From Amycolatopsis pretoriensis (GTDB lineage: Bacteria; Actinomycetota; Actinomycetes; Mycobacteriales; Pseudonocardiaceae), in contig NZ_FNUJ01000007.1 in the NCBI RefSeq assembly GCF_900107925.1, positions 679,602 through 743,601 on the forward strand: 64,000 nt of DNA, given 5' to 3'. The notes beneath the pieces were generated by a model. It ran no database searches and had not been told where the DNA came from. It was given only the letters and a program-made list of their open reading frames with translations. Shown here in pieces: positions 31,178-40,127 of the stretch; position 1 is the first letter of the stretch, and each line of letters begins with the position of its first letter. Both the position numbers and the translations under genes were made by a program.

Positions 31178-32017
31178 TCAGCCGACCACCGCGGCGGTTT
31201 CGCCCGCCCAGTCGCGCGGCACCAGGAACGAAGCCAGCTCCGCCTCCGGGCTCCCCGGCTCCGGCGTGAACCCGGCGTCCCACCGGACCAGCGGCGGCAG
31301 CGCCGCCAACACGGCCTCGGCGTCGTCCCTCGGGGCCGAGGCCGCGTGGAAGAGCGCGGACTCCACGAACCGGCCGCGGCGGTGCAGCTGCCACTGCCGC
31401 TCACGCTCACCGTGCGCCAGGTCCCGCCGCCGCCGGACGATCGGGAGGTACGCCGGCGCGATCGTCGCGATGCCCGCCGCCGTGAACGCCGCTCCGCGTC
31501 GCCAGCCGTGCGGGCCGGACGGGCTCAGGTGGTCGAACGCGATGCCGCCGATCCCGTGCGGCTCGGCGCGGTGGGGGAGCCGGAACCGGTCGTCGGCGGC
31601 CCGCTTCGCCTGCGCGTGGAACGCCGGGTCGAGCGTGTCGCAGTGGTTCTTGAGCACCCGGTGGAAGTGGGCCGCGTCCTCGGCGAAGCCGTAGCACGGC
31701 AGGAGTTCCGCGGCGCCTTCGAACCACCACGCGTCGCCGGATTCGCAGTACCGGAAGGACGCCCGCAACGCCGGGACCCACGGGTTGCGCGGGTGCAGGA
31801 CGACCGACAGCCCGCTGGTGAAGAAGTCGCTGTCGGCCGCCGACGTCACGGCGACCGCGGCGCGCTCGAAGACGTCGCCGTCCTCCAGCAGTTGTACCCG
31901 GCCGCGGCCGAAGCGGGCCCCGCCGTCCAGCCGGTCCAGCTCGGCGACCAGCTCGCGCTGACCTGAGCTCAGGATCGCCTTGACGGCGTCACGTCTGTCG
32001 TCCTCACCCGGAAGCAT
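31178..32017 (-). CDS. Divergent oxygen-dependent coproporphyrinogen III oxidase homologue (HemF-like)
   Basis: 279 residues, similar to HemF over its whole length: GLSVVLHPRNPWVP, WWFEGAAELLPCYGF, DAAHFHRVLKNHCD, LPHRAEPHGIGGIAFDHL, AYLPIVRRR, GERERQWQLHRRGRFVE and a final PPLVRWDAGF. Against E. coli HemF, the active-site and metal-ligand His106 is Arg85 here (VPALRASFR for VPTSHANVR), the DLTP aspartate is Glu104, and the FNLVWDRGTLFGL segment is replaced. Other histidines (His75, His117/119, His149) remain. It is therefore probably not a standard oxidative decarboxylase. It lies 39 bases after a PPOX-fold gene on the same strand, forming a likely operon. Confidence 0.75.
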   Translation of the reverse strand: MLPGEDDRRDAVKAILSSGQRELVAELDRLDGGARFGRGRVQLLEDGDVFERAAVAVTSAADSDFFTSGLSVVLHPRNPWVPALRASFRYCESGDAWWFEGAAELLPCYGFAEDAAHFHRVLKNHCDTLDPAFHAQAKRAADDRFRLPHRAEPHGIGGIAFDHLSPSGPHGWRRGAAFTAAGIATIAPAYLPIVRRRRDLAHGERERQWQLHRRGRFVESALFHAASAPRDDAEAVLAALPPLVRWDAGFTPEPGSPEAELASFLVPRDWAGETAAVVG

Positions 32018-32056
32018 GCCCCCACCCCCGTCGGCGAGGGTACCAGCGAACCGACG

Positions 32057-32494
32057 TCAGCCGGCGATTTCGGCCCGCGCGACGACCTTGGTGATCTTCG
32101 CCCGGACGAGTGCCTCCTCGGGGACGGCGTTGCGTTTGCCGTACTCCTCGGCCCGTTCGGCGCCCATGTACCGGGCGCCGAGGCGGGTCGCCCATTCGAG
32201 GGTCTCGGCGTGGTCGTGCGTCAGCCGCGCCTCGGCGGTGAACTGCACGTACGAGTACGGCGGCGCCTGGTCGTCGACGACGAGGGAGATCCGCCCGTCC
32301 CGGGTGATGGCCTTGCCCTTGAGGGTCTCGGTGCCGGTGTTGAAGATCAGCTCGTCCCCGTCCGGTCCCTCGTTCAGCAGGAACCAGATCGGGGCGACGA
32401 TCGGGGCGCCGTTGGCGCGGACCACGGCGATCTTGCCCGTTCGGGTGCCCTCCGACGCGAACTGCCACCACTCGTCACGGCTCATCTCACGCAT
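32057..32494 (-). CDS. PPOX-class F420/flavin-dependent protein
   Basis: 145 residues with the split-barrel fold of the pyridoxamine-oxidase-like family: GKIAVVRANGAPIVAPIWFL, LIFNTGTETLKGKAITRDG, ISLVVDDQAPPYSYVQF, and the C-terminal ARYMGAERAEEY. The K-GKA-xxRD segment matches actinobacterial F420-binding members, which include F420-dependent biliverdin reductase. Upstream of, and probably cotranscribed with, the HemF-like gene, which hints at a tetrapyrrole substrate; this is inference only. Confidence 0.78.
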   Translation of the reverse strand: MREMSRDEWWQFASEGTRTGKIAVVRANGAPIVAPIWFLLNEGPDGDELIFNTGTETLKGKAITRDGRISLVVDDQAPPYSYVQFTAEARLTHDHAETLEWATRLGARYMGAERAEEYGKRNAVPEEALVRAKITKVVARAEIAG

Positions 32495-32542
32495 GTGAGC
32501 GACGTTAGCCCGTCACCCGCGCGTGCGCAGAGGGTGGCCGAC

Positions 32543-32548
32543 TAGCCT
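32543..32548 (+). promoter_or_regulatory. -10 box of the SMC operon
   Basis: TAGCCT lies eight bases before the GTG of the JetA-like gene, with no ribosome-binding site between, which suggests a leaderless transcript for the three-gene operon. Confidence 0.4.
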
Positions 32549-32556
32549 GGCCTGCT

Positions 32557-34029
32557 GTGCGAGACGACACCGGGGGAACAGGACTGGCCGACGAGGGGCT
32601 GACGCGCCGCCTCAAGGCGCTGGCCTGCACCGCGCCGCTGCACGACCTGGACGCGCGGAAGGCGAAGCTCGACTGGGCCGACGCCACGGTCTACCAGATG
32701 GCCGAGATCGCGCTGCACACGATCGACCAGGTCACCATCGCCATGGACTTCGACACCGGCGCCGGCCACGACGAGGTCATCGACCGCCTGCTGCCCTTCA
32801 TCGCCCAGCAGGCGCCGTCGCGGATGCCGGAGGAGCACGTCCGGGTGGCCAAGTGGGTCCTGGACAACCTCATCAACGTCGGGACCACCGACCGCGGCTT
32901 CCGGCGCGTCTACGGCTCGATCGGGCCCGGCGGCTACCAGCGGCGCCAGTTCGACTTCAAGCTGCTGGTCGAGCTGGCCGCCCCGGACGGCGAGGTCTAC
33001 CTGCGCGCCACCGACGAGGCCATCAACGTCCTCGTGGGCGCCCTCGACACCGACGTCGAGTCCGCGCAGATCGCCGCCGAGGTCAAGCTCGAGAACCTGA
33101 TCAACCGCGGCCGGCTGGCCGACGCCAAGCTCGCCGCCGAGCAGGCCCGCTACCGGACCGTCCAGTACGGCGAGACGCTGCGCGCGAAACTCGACGCGAC
33201 CCGCCGCGACGTCCGGTCGGTCGACTGGGAACGCGAGGTCCCCGAGCTGCTCGACAGCGCGCTCAGCCACATCGAAGCCCGCTTCCGCGCCGAGAACGCC
33301 ATCCTCAAGAACATCACCACCGCCCGCGACGAGACCGAGGACCTCGACCGCAAGCGCCGCGCCGCCGAGCTCGTCGACATCGTCGGCGACTGCATCCGCC
33401 GGCACACCCGCCTGCAGTCCCGGCTCGCGGACGCGGGCGCGGTCTTCCGCGCCGAGCAGGACCGCCAGCAGTTCTCCGGCCCGCCCCAGCGCGCCACGCT
33501 CGACCTGTTCGGCCAGCTCCTCGTCCCGACCCTCGGGCTGCCGCTGGCCGACGCCGTCGCGCCCGCCGAGCACTTCTTCCACGCCGCCGCCGGCATCACC
33601 GCACCGGTCGTGCCGTCGCTGTCGTCGCTGGTCTCGCTGCTGCTGCGCCAGGCTCCCGAACGCGACCAGCTCGTCGGGGAGATCCCCGAGCCGGAGCTCA
33701 TGCCCGCCGAAACCACCGACCGCTTCGGCGACGACGTCTGGCGCGCCGCCGACGAGCTCCTCGACCTGCCCGAAGTGCCGCGCCGGCTCTCCGGGCTCCT
33801 CGAAGAAGCCCGCCGCAGCCGCCAGCCGGGCCTCGCCGCCCTGGTCGCGCTGCGCGCGGTCCACGCCTACAGTCCCGGGGTCGGCGCGGCCCGCCGCCAG
33901 GGCGACCGCTCGGTGCTGCTCGCCGTCGACGACGGCACGCTCCTCGACGACCCGGACTTCGGCGGCGCCGACCTGCTCCTGTCCACCGCCGCCGTCGAGC
34001 GGGCCGACGAAGAAGAGGAAGTCGCGTAA
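32557..34029 (+). CDS. MukF/JetA-like kleisin subunit of an SMC complex
   Basis: 490 residues. N-terminal winged-helix-like region (about 10-130), then a long helical region with DVESAQIAAEVKLENLINRG, YRTVQYGETLRAKLDATRRD, VDWEREVPELLDSALSHIE and RAENAILKNITTARDE. These segments match JetA proteins of type II Wadjet systems (DUF5716) as I know them. It should bridge the ATPase heads of the SMC protein two genes downstream. The stop shares a base with the next ATG (TAATG), so the three genes form one unit. Confidence 0.65.
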   Translation: MRDDTGGTGLADEGLTRRLKALACTAPLHDLDARKAKLDWADATVYQMAEIALHTIDQVTIAMDFDTGAGHDEVIDRLLPFIAQQAPSRMPEEHVRVAKWVLDNLINVGTTDRGFRRVYGSIGPGGYQRRQFDFKLLVELAAPDGEVYLRATDEAINVLVGALDTDVESAQIAAEVKLENLINRGRLADAKLAAEQARYRTVQYGETLRAKLDATRRDVRSVDWEREVPELLDSALSHIEARFRAENAILKNITTARDETEDLDRKRRAAELVDIVGDCIRRHTRLQSRLADAGAVFRAEQDRQQFSGPPQRATLDLFGQLLVPTLGLPLADAVAPAEHFFHAAAGITAPVVPSLSSLVSLLLRQAPERDQLVGEIPEPELMPAETTDRFGDDVWRAADELLDLPEVPRRLSGLLEEARRSRQPGLAALVALRAVHAYSPGVGAARRQGDRSVLLAVDDGTLLDDPDFGGADLLLSTAAVERADEEEEVA

Positions 34030-34829
34030 TGGCGCTGTCCCACAGCAGCGTGGACGCCGAAGCCGCGGCCCGGCTGGTCGCCTTCGGCATGCGGCCGAAG
34101 CAGCTGCCGGCCCGTGACGTCGTCTACGGCGACCTCGTCCGCCGCTACGGCGAGGACAACGCGTTCAAGGCCCTCACCCACGCCGTCGCCGCCGGGCTCG
34201 GCCTCATGGTCCTCGAGGTCAACCAGCAGGCCGGCGCGGTCCTCGCCGCCACCGACGAGTCCGTCTTCGAGATCAAGATGGACTCCTACGCCCGCCAGGC
34301 CAAGATCCGCGAGCGCCGCGAGACGGAGAAGGTCCTCCACGGCCTCATCCACCTCGCCACCGCCGCACTCGGCTACCCGCGTCCCGACGACCTCGCCAAC
34401 GACACCTACATCGGCCGCGTCAGCGTCGAGCAGGTCGACGCGATGGTCCGCGAAGCCGCCCGCATGCTCGACGAACGCGCCGCGGCGGCCGAAGCCAACA
34501 ACGACCCCCTGGCCGACGCACCCGAGCTCGAACAGGCCTGGCGCGCGTACACGAGGCGCCCGGCCGCGGCGGCCACGAAAGACGGCCGCCTCGCCGCCGA
34601 CACCACCCGCGGCATGGTCAGCCGCGCTCTGCGCTTCCTCGCCGACCAGGGCTTCCTGGTCCCGGTGAGCGACGAACAGGGCGGCACCTACCGGACCACG
34701 CCGCGCTACCAGATCCAGGTCCGCGAACTCGCCGCCGACGCCGCCTTCGACGACCTCCTGTCCCTCGACGTCGTGGCCGTCGCGAACGCCGGGGGCACGC
34801 TGCGCGCGACCTCGTCGGACACGCTGTAA
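34029..34829 (+). CDS. MukE/JetB-like accessory subunit
   Basis: 266 residues, helical, with winged-helix character at both ends (VVYGDLVRRYGEDNAFKALTH; TTRGMVSRALRFLADQGFLV followed by TYRTTPRYQIQVRELA). Position and size fit MukE/MksE/JetB (DUF6063-like), which clamp the kleisin and modulate DNA capture. Overlaps the JetA-like stop by one base; 11 bases separate it from the SMC gene, with GGGGAG as ribosome-binding site for the latter. Confidence 0.6.
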   Translation: MALSHSSVDAEAAARLVAFGMRPKQLPARDVVYGDLVRRYGEDNAFKALTHAVAAGLGLMVLEVNQQAGAVLAATDESVFEIKMDSYARQAKIRERRETEKVLHGLIHLATAALGYPRPDDLANDTYIGRVSVEQVDAMVREAARMLDERAAAAEANNDPLADAPELEQAWRAYTRRPAAAATKDGRLAADTTRGMVSRALRFLADQGFLVPVSDEQGGTYRTTPRYQIQVRELAADAAFDDLLSLDVVAVANAGGTLRATSSDTL

Positions 34830-34840
34830 AAGGGGAGTAG

Positions 34841-37800
34841 ATGTACGAGCTTTCGCGGGTCCGCCTGCATTCCGTGGGCCCGGCGGGTGCCCGCTACCAG
34901 GACGTCGTGCTCGACTTCAGCGGCGTCGGCGCCAAGATCACCGCGCCCCAGCAGGACGCCCTGTTCAGCGCCGGCATCCACGCGACCGGCCCGGCCGAGC
35001 TGCGCCGCCCGTCGCCGGCCAGCGTGCTGTTCCTCGAGAACGGCGGCGGCAAGTCCGTCCTCATCAAGCTGATCTTCTCGGTCATGCTCCCCGGCCGTCG
35101 CCAGGTCGTCGGCACCACCAGCACGAAGGTGCTCGAGAAGTTCGTCGCCGCCAAGGACGTCTCGCACGTCGTGCTGGAGTGGCTGCACGTCGAGAGCGGC
35201 CACCGGATCATCACCGGCAAGGTCTCCGAGTGGCGCGGGCACGTCGTGTCCGCCGACTCCGAAAACCTCGCCGACTCCTGGTACTGCTTCCGCCCGACCG
35301 TCGCGCTGGGGCTCGACTCCCTGCCGATGACCCAGGACGGCCGGCTGCTCACCATGTCCGGCTTCCACGACAAGCTCGCCGCGGCGCAGCTGGCCGAGCC
35401 CGAGCTGGAGCTGTCCTGGACGCGGCGCCACCACGAGTGGACCGGCCGCCTGGACACCCTCGGCCTCGACACCGAGCTGTTCCGCTACCAGCGCGCGATG
35501 AACGCCGGCGAGGGCGAGGCGGCGGACGCGTTCGCCTTCGGCACCGACGACGCGTTCGTCGAGTTCCTGCTGAAAGCGGTGATCTCCGAGGACGAGCCGA
35601 AGGACCTCGCCGAGGTCGTCGCGACCTACTCGAACAACCTCGCCCAGCGCGGGGACCTGTTGTCGGAACGCGATTTCGTCGCCGGCGCTCTGGATCTGCT
35701 GGGCCCGCTGGCCGCCGAAGAAGGCGTCGCCGCCGAGTCGCGCAAGATCGCCGAGTCAGCGAAAGCCGACATGGCGTCGCTGGCCGGGCGCGTCGTCGCG
35801 CGCAACGAGCTCGAGAACGCGCGGCTGTCCGGGCTCGAGGACCACGTCACCGAGGTCAAGTCCGCGGAGAAGCTCGCCGAGGGCGACCACCGGCGGCTCG
35901 CCGCGGCCGTCACCGAGCTGCGTCGCCTGGTCGCCGTGCTGCGCTTGGACGAAGCCCAGGAGGCCCGCAAGCGCGTCGACGGCGAACTCGCTTCGGCGAA
36001 GACCGCCGCGGAAGCGTGGCGCGAGACGGCGACCGTGCTCAACTCGCTGAACGCGGCCCGCAAGGCCAAGGACCTGCGCGAACTGGTCGGCAACCGCGAA
36101 GAGAAGGCGCGGCCGGCCCTGAAGGCACGCAACGACGCCGCTTCGGCACTCGCGCGCGGGTTGCACTCGCTCGCGCAGGACGCCCAGCGTCAGGCCGACA
36201 AGGCCGAAGCGCACGCGGGCGCGTTGCGGGCCGAAGCCGAGAAGGCCCAGACCGAACGCGACGAGGCCGCCAACCTCGCCGCCGGACGGCGGGCCGAGGC
36301 ACGCGGGCTGACCACGCGGATCACCGAGCTGCGCGAAGAAGTCCAGAACGCCGTGCGAGCGGGGTTGTTGCCGTCGGGGGCCGACGTCGCCGAAGCGTCC
36401 CGCGCCGCCCGTAGCGCCGCCGAAGCGGCCACCGCCGAACTCGCGCGGCGCGAGCAGGAACTCGACCGCGTCGCGGCGGATCTCCAAGCGGCGCAACGGG
36501 CCGTGAACGAGGCGCACCAGCTCGCGGGCACCACCCAGGACCGCTTCGAGCGCGCCACCGAGGACCTCGACCGCGCCCACCGCCGCACCGATGCGCTGGC
36601 CGCGGAAGGGCGGCTGATCGAGCTGCTCGGCGCGGACGACGTCGCTCTGGAGAGCGATCTGCCGGTGCTGCTGGAACGGCTGCGCGAGGCGAGCGCGGCG
36701 GTCGAGAAGGAGCAGACCGCGCTGCGGATGGAGGAGTCCGCCGACGAACGCGCGCTGGCCGCACTCGGGTCCGGTGGGCTGCTGCCGCCGCCGGAGGACG
36801 TCCAGGCCGCGTTGGACGCCCTGGAAGAAGCCGGGATCACGGCGTGGTCCGGCTGGCGCTATCTGTCCAAACTGGACGCATCACGTCGGGCTGAGGTGCT
36901 GGAAAGCCTGCCGCAGCTGGTGTCCGGAGTGCTGCTGAACGACGCCGCGCACGTGGACCGCGCCCGCGAGGTGCTCACGAAGCGGCGGCTGCTGCCGTCC
37001 GCGACCATCGCCGTCGGCACCACCGAAGCGCTCTTGGCCGAGGTGCCCGCTGCGCCCGGCGTGGAGTTCCTCGTGCCGCCGAACCCCGCGATGTACGACG
37101 AAGAAGCCGCCGACGCCGAGCGGGAAGCCGTGGCCCGGCGGCACACCGAACGGCAGCGGCGCCTCGAAGCGTTGTCCGCCAAGCTGTCCGCGGACGGCGC
37201 GTTGACGTGGAAGCTCACGACCTGGCGCGAGGACTACCCGCCCGGCGCCGTCGCGACCCTGGCCGAGCAGGCCCAGGCGGCCCGGACCGCACGCGAGACC
37301 GCGCGCACGGCGCTGGAGCAGGCCGACGCGGACTTCGCGCGGCTGAGCGAAAAAGCCGTGTCACTGCGCGAGCGCGTCCCCGAACTCCGCGCGGCCGCGA
37401 CCGAAGCCGAGGAACGCGCCCGGCGGCTCGGGGAGCTGGGGGTCCGCAGCGCGCGGATCACCGAATGGACCGAAGACGTCGAGCGCGCCACCGAGGTCGC
37501 CGAGCGCGCCGACCTGCAGGCCGCCGACGCGGCGGGCAAGGCCGCGCGGCTGCGCGAGCAGGCGGGGGAGGAGCAGCGCACCGCCGACGGCCACCGCCGG
37601 ACGGCGACCACCGCGCGCGCCGAACTCGCCGAGGTGCCCGGCGCGGCCGACGCCGCCGAAGGCCCGGTGCCGGCCGAGCCGGTCGATGCACTGCGGCGGA
37701 CGTACCTGTCGGCGTCCGAGTCGTACGCGAAGGTCGAGGTCGGCAGCGACCTGCGGGCGGAGCTGGAGCAGGCCGAGTCCGCCGAAGCGGCCGCGGGCTC

Positions 37801-39301
37801 GGCCGTGGAGTCCCTCGACGAGGCCGTCCGGGTCCGCGCGGCCGAGCTGCTGGAGACCCCCGACGGTTCCGACGCCTCGGCGCGGGCGGCCGCTCTGGCC
37901 CGCGCCCGCCGCGTCGTCGACGGCTTGGAGGACGAGCGCACCGAAGCCATCGGGCTCGTCTCGACGCGGCGCGCCGAGCTGGACGCGCTGCCGCTGCAGA
38001 ACGGCGTCAACGGCGAGAAGCCGCGGGACATCGAGCACGGCCTGGAGCTGATCGACGCGGCCGGCCTGGAGGCGTCGGCGGCCGCGCGGAAGTGGGAAGA
38101 ACTGCAGGAACGCCGGGCGGCGGCCGAGGCGACGCTGGAGTCGGCTCGCAACTCCGCCTCGGGGTTCGCGCTGCTCGCCGAATCGATGGCCCACCTGGTC
38201 ACCGACACCGACGCGGCCGCCTACGACGGCGACGTCGAGACCGCCCGCGCCCAGCACAGCCGGCTCAACGCGACGCACGGCCAGGCCCAGGAAGCCGCCG
38301 ACGCGGGCGACCGCCGGGTGCGCGCGGCCGCCGACCAGCTCGCGCAGTACGCGACCGAGAAGCGGTTCGAGAAGCTGAGCACGCCGGTGCGCCAGCAGGT
38401 CATCTCGGTCAAGCGCGACCAGCTCCCGGCGCACGCCGCCGAGTGGGCCGAGGCGCTGCGGCCGCGGCTGCGGTCGCTCACCGACGACCTCGCGCAGATC
38501 GACCGGCACCGCGGCGGCATCATCACGCGCCTGCAGGGCATGGTCGACGGCGCGCTCCGGACGTTGCGTTCGGCCCAGCGCGTCTCGCGGCTGCCCGACG
38601 GGCTCGGCGACTGGTCCGGGCAGGAGTTCCTGCGCATCCGGTTCACCGAGCTGGAGGACAACGCGCTCACCGAGAAGCTCGGCGAGGTCGTCGACGAGGC
38701 CGCGGTCGGCAAGACCGCCGACGGCCGGGACGTCAAGCGCGACGGGCTTTCCCTGGTGCTGCGCGGGGTCCGGGCCGCGGCGCCCAAGGGCTTCCGCGTC
38801 GACATGCTCAAGCCGGACTCGGTGCTGCGGACCGAACGCCAGCGCGTCTCGGAAATCCGCGACGTCTTCTCCGGCGGCCAGCAGCTGACCGCGGCGATCA
38901 TCCTCTACTGCACGCTGGCGGCGTTGCGGGCCAACAACCGCGGCAAGGTCCGCAACCGGCACTCGGGCGTGCTGTTCCTGGACAACCCGATCGGCCGCGC
39001 GTCCGCCGGGTACCTCCTGGAACTGCAGCGGGCGGTCGCCGAAGCGCTCGGTGTGCAGCTCATCTACACGACGGGCCTGTTCGACGCGGGCGCGCTGTCG
39101 GAGTTCCCGCTCATCGTGCGGCTGCGCAACGACGCCGACCTGCGGGCGGGCCGCAAGTACCTGTCGGTGGACTCGACGATCCGCAACTCCCTCGACGACC
39201 TGGGCGACCCCGACGGCGTCGCGCGGCTTTCGGCGACCCGGATGTTCACGCGGCCGGCCGAAGATCCCGCCGATTCCGCTGAGGACGAACAACCGGCCTG
39301 A
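34841..39301 (+). CDS. MukB/JetC-like SMC ATPase
   Basis: 1486 residues. N-terminal head with Walker A LENGGGKSVLIKL (Lys71). Two long Ala/Glu/Arg-rich coiled coils (about 260-600 and 770-1230) flank a globular hinge (about 640-760, starting LPPPEDVQAALDALEEAGIT). The C-terminal head carries the ABC signature FSGGQQLTAA (Ser1344) and Walker B VLFLDNPIG (Asp1381), where Asn1382 stands in place of the usual catalytic Glu. The family loops DNA using ATP. The usual fourth gene, jetD (Toprim nuclease), is not next to it: a flavin oxidoreductase gene follows 37 bases later. Confidence 0.8.
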   Translation: MYELSRVRLHSVGPAGARYQDVVLDFSGVGAKITAPQQDALFSAGIHATGPAELRRPSPASVLFLENGGGKSVLIKLIFSVMLPGRRQVVGTTSTKVLEKFVAAKDVSHVVLEWLHVESGHRIITGKVSEWRGHVVSADSENLADSWYCFRPTVALGLDSLPMTQDGRLLTMSGFHDKLAAAQLAEPELELSWTRRHHEWTGRLDTLGLDTELFRYQRAMNAGEGEAADAFAFGTDDAFVEFLLKAVISEDEPKDLAEVVATYSNNLAQRGDLLSERDFVAGALDLLGPLAAEEGVAAESRKIAESAKADMASLAGRVVARNELENARLSGLEDHVTEVKSAEKLAEGDHRRLAAAVTELRRLVAVLRLDEAQEARKRVDGELASAKTAAEAWRETATVLNSLNAARKAKDLRELVGNREEKARPALKARNDAASALARGLHSLAQDAQRQADKAEAHAGALRAEAEKAQTERDEAANLAAGRRAEARGLTTRITELREEVQNAVRAGLLPSGADVAEASRAARSAAEAATAELARREQELDRVAADLQAAQRAVNEAHQLAGTTQDRFERATEDLDRAHRRTDALAAEGRLIELLGADDVALESDLPVLLERLREASAAVEKEQTALRMEESADERALAALGSGGLLPPPEDVQAALDALEEAGITAWSGWRYLSKLDASRRAEVLESLPQLVSGVLLNDAAHVDRAREVLTKRRLLPSATIAVGTTEALLAEVPAAPGVEFLVPPNPAMYDEEAADAEREAVARRHTERQRRLEALSAKLSADGALTWKLTTWREDYPPGAVATLAEQAQAARTARETARTALEQADADFARLSEKAVSLRERVPELRAAATEAEERARRLGELGVRSARITEWTEDVERATEVAERADLQAADAAGKAARLREQAGEEQRTADGHRRTATTARAELAEVPGAADAAEGPVPAEPVDALRRTYLSASESYAKVEVGSDLRAELEQAESAEAAAGSAVESLDEAVRVRAAELLETPDGSDASARAAALARARRVVDGLEDERTEAIGLVSTRRAELDALPLQNGVNGEKPRDIEHGLELIDAAGLEASAAARKWEELQERRAAAEATLESARNSASGFALLAESMAHLVTDTDAAAYDGDVETARAQHSRLNATHGQAQEAADAGDRRVRAAADQLAQYATEKRFEKLSTPVRQQVISVKRDQLPAHAAEWAEALRPRLRSLTDDLAQIDRHRGGIITRLQGMVDGALRTLRSAQRVSRLPDGLGDWSGQEFLRIRFTELEDNALTEKLGEVVDEAAVGKTADGRDVKRDGLSLVLRGVRAAAPKGFRVDMLKPDSVLRTERQRVSEIRDVFSGGQQLTAAIILYCTLAALRANNRGKVRNRHSGVLFLDNPIGRASAGYLLELQRAVAEALGVQLIYTTGLFDAGALSEFPLIVRLRNDADLRAGRKYLSVDSTIRNSLDDLGDPDGVARLSATRMFTRPAEDPADSAEDEQPA

Positions 39302-39338
39302 CGGGAACATCCGCCGGGGTTCCGTGGTTGCCCGGCGC

Positions 39339-40127
39339 ATGACGAACCTGGGGGCGCTGGGCGCCACACTGAGCACGACCGGCCCGGAGACCGTCTCGGC
39401 CGCCGCCGAGCTGGAGGAGCTGGGCTACGCCGCGCTGTGGCTGCCGGGCGGGCAGGGCAGCAACCTGCCGCTGATCACCGACGTGGTCCACGGGACCGCG
39501 AAGATCCCGGTGGCCAGCGGCATCCTGCCGGTCGACCGGGTGCCCGCCGCCGCGGTCGCCGCGGCGTACGCGGACCTGCCGGCCGGGCGGTTCGTCGTCG
39601 GCCTCGGCGGCGCCCACGGCCCGCGTCCGCTGGCCACCCTGAACGACTACCTCGATGAGCTGGACGACACGGTCCCCCCGTCGGAACGCATCTTGTCCGC
39701 GCTGGGCCCGAAGATGCTGGAGCTGGCCCGCGACCGCGCGGCCGGCGCGTACCCGTTCCTGGTGACGACGGACTATGTCGCTTCGGCCCGCGAGATCCTC
39801 GGCGCCGGACGGCAGCTCGTCGTGTTGCTGAACGTCGTCCCGGAGCCCGACGCGGCGACGGCTCGCGAACGCGCCCGCGGCGGTTCGCTGCGGTTCCTGG
39901 CCGGGATGCCCGGTTACGCGAACAACTTCCGCCGCATGGGTTTCACCGACGCCGACATCGCGGCCCTGTCGGACCGCCTGGTCGACGGGCTGACTGTGCG
40001 CGGCGACCTCGACGCGGTCGTCGCCCGCCTGCGCGAGTACCGGGCGGCGGGGGCGGACCAGGTCGTCGTCCCGGCCGCGGACCTGCCCCGCGAGTGGTGG
40101 CCGGCGCTGGCGGAGGCCGTGCGGTGA
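39339..40127 (+). CDS. LLM-class F420-dependent oxidoreductase
   Basis: 262 residues from the ATG encoding MTNLGALGATLS. Luciferase-like TIM barrel (AAELEELGYAALWLPGGQGS, IPVASGILPVDRVPAAAVAAAY, GRFVVGLGGAHG) resembling mycobacterial F420-dependent enzymes. The substrate is unknown. It follows the SMC gene by 37 bases but has no clear link to it, and overlaps the next regulator gene (GTGA). Confidence 0.82.
   Translation: MTNLGALGATLSTTGPETVSAAAELEELGYAALWLPGGQGSNLPLITDVVHGTAKIPVASGILPVDRVPAAAVAAAYADLPAGRFVVGLGGAHGPRPLATLNDYLDELDDTVPPSERILSALGPKMLELARDRAAGAYPFLVTTDYVASAREILGAGRQLVVLLNVVPEPDAATARERARGGSLRFLAGMPGYANNFRRMGFTDADIAALSDRLVDGLTVRGDLDAVVARLREYRAAGADQVVVPAADLPREWWPALAEAVR

Noticed and set aside
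27856..34840. jetD-like Toprim/DUF2220 nuclease near the SMC operon
   Set aside because: All genes before and after were read; none resembles a Toprim or DUF2220 nuclease.
37361..39376. 671-codon antisense frame opposite the SMC gene
   Set aside because: Same kind of shadow; the sense strand has intact Walker and signature motifs.
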